A DNA stretch of 6,892 nt from Thiomicrorhabdus sp. (GTDB taxonomy: Bacteria > Pseudomonadota > Gammaproteobacteria > Thiomicrospirales > Thiomicrospiraceae), in contig JAKITH010000057.1 of the NCBI GenBank assembly GCA_021648185.1, forward strand, positions 1 to 6,892, read 5' to 3'. Below the pieces are notes generated by a model. The model was not told the origin of the DNA. It saw only the letters and a list, made by a program, of their open reading frames with translations, and searched no databases. Below, in pieces: positions 6,755 to 6,892 of the stretch; within the stretch, counting starts at the first letter, position 1, and every line of letters starts with the position of its first letter. Position numbers and translations under genes: made by a program.

Positions 6755-6767
6755 TTGGAGTTCTGAC
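6755..6767 (-). repeat. Right terminal inverted repeat of the insertion sequence
   Basis: TTGGAGTTCTGAC is the exact inverted partner of 4304-4316. It lies about 128 bp upstream of the transposase start codon and outside the promoter. Confidence 0.8.
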
Positions 6768-6814
6768 ATATTGGATTTTTCAATCACTGCAATCTAAAAC
6801 AAATTGCATATTTT

Positions 6815-6892
6815 TTATTCATTTGATATCAAGCAAACAGCAGAACGCCTACCTCTCTTTTTCAAAGCATACGGCTTACCATGTTCTGCGTG
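6815..6892 (-). CDS. C-terminal end of an unidentified gene entering from the right edge
   Basis: From the window edge to a TAA at 6815-6817 the minus strand is open and reads HAEHGKPYALKKRGRRSAVCLISNE. The segment is strongly basic (KKRGRR) and could be a nucleic-acid-binding tail. It is too short to assign and may be chance. If real, its stop lies 48 bp outside the right end of the insertion sequence. Confidence 0.25.
   Translation of the reverse strand, partial: HAEHGKPYALKKRGRRSAVCLISNE

Larger units (their letters stand above)
4304..6767 (-). mobile_element. Insertion sequence, ~2.46 kb, single frameshifted DDE transposase
   Basis: The ends are a perfect 13-bp inverted repeat: GTCAGAACTCCAA at 4304-4316 and its reverse complement at 6755-6767. 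Between them is essentially one gene, a transposase in two overlapping frames, with its own promoter about 50-90 bp inside the right end. Both ends, promoter and coding sequence are present, so the element is structurally complete. The flanks (CATTCTGA on the left, ATATTGGA on the right) show no convincing target duplication, which could mean a very short duplication, later change, or recombination between copies. I cannot place it in a named IS family. The long N-terminal HTH region joined to an IS4-like DDE core with a RWxEENxFKYM motif points to an unclassified or ISNCY-type group. Confidence 0.8.

Noticed and set aside
6842..6889. Inverted GCAGAAC/GTTCTGC near the right edge as a transposon end
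   Set aside because: The 7-bp arms are short and lie within an open coding frame; the window ends before anything further can be judged.
1..6892. CRISPR array, tRNA or rRNA genes, riboswitch
   Set aside because: I found no regularly spaced direct repeats, no cloverleaf with a CCA-type end, and no conserved rRNA or riboswitch sequence on either strand.

Overview
The window looks like AT-rich accessory DNA from a gammaproteobacterium, probably marine or host-associated. This rests on the protein flavour of the transporter fragments and the CvaA-like secretion subunit; I cannot name a genus. Most of it is genomic debris: truncated transporter and secretion genes, two large palindromic repeats, and one almost complete insertion sequence. 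Nearly all recognisable genes lie on the minus strand. The exception is one intact-looking secreted protein on the plus strand.

Layout. Positions 1-455 hold an internal fragment of an AGCS-type sodium:alanine/glycine symporter that has lost its 5' end. Positions 580-960 hold the N-terminal quarter of an SDF/DAACS dicarboxylate/amino acid symporter that has lost its 3' end. The two remnants meet across about 124 bp of unassigned DNA. Positions 1061-1265 form a ~205-bp near-perfect inverted repeat bounded by TA, which resembles a MITE. About 270 bp without a convincing gene follow. A 388-residue, lysine-rich protein of unknown function with a Sec signal peptide runs from 1534 to 2700. It converges on, and overlaps by 35 bp, a truncated CvaA/HlyD-type membrane fusion protein (2666-3223, minus). 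Upstream of that gene on the same strand are a 22-codon ORF with a good ribosome binding site and a 101-residue small membrane protein. Together these could be what is left of a microcin/bacteriocin-type export locus, but no ABC transporter or recognisable precursor is in view.

Positions 3812-4303 are gene-poor. They hold a faint decayed reading frame, a second palindromic repeat (3963-4140) and a weak terminator-like hairpin. An insertion sequence of about 2.46 kb (4304-6767) follows. It has 13-bp perfect terminal inverted repeats, a clear promoter and one long transposase gene, which is split by a -1 frameshift exactly at an in-frame A_AAA_AAA slippery heptamer. The DDE residues D and D lie before the shift and E lies after it. 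The last 78 bp carry the C-terminal end of a minus-strand frame entering from the right edge.

The most interesting items are the candidate programmed frameshift inside the catalytic core of an unclassified transposase, the MITE-like palindrome, the unknown secreted two-cysteine protein, and the short ORF next to the CvaA-like remnant.
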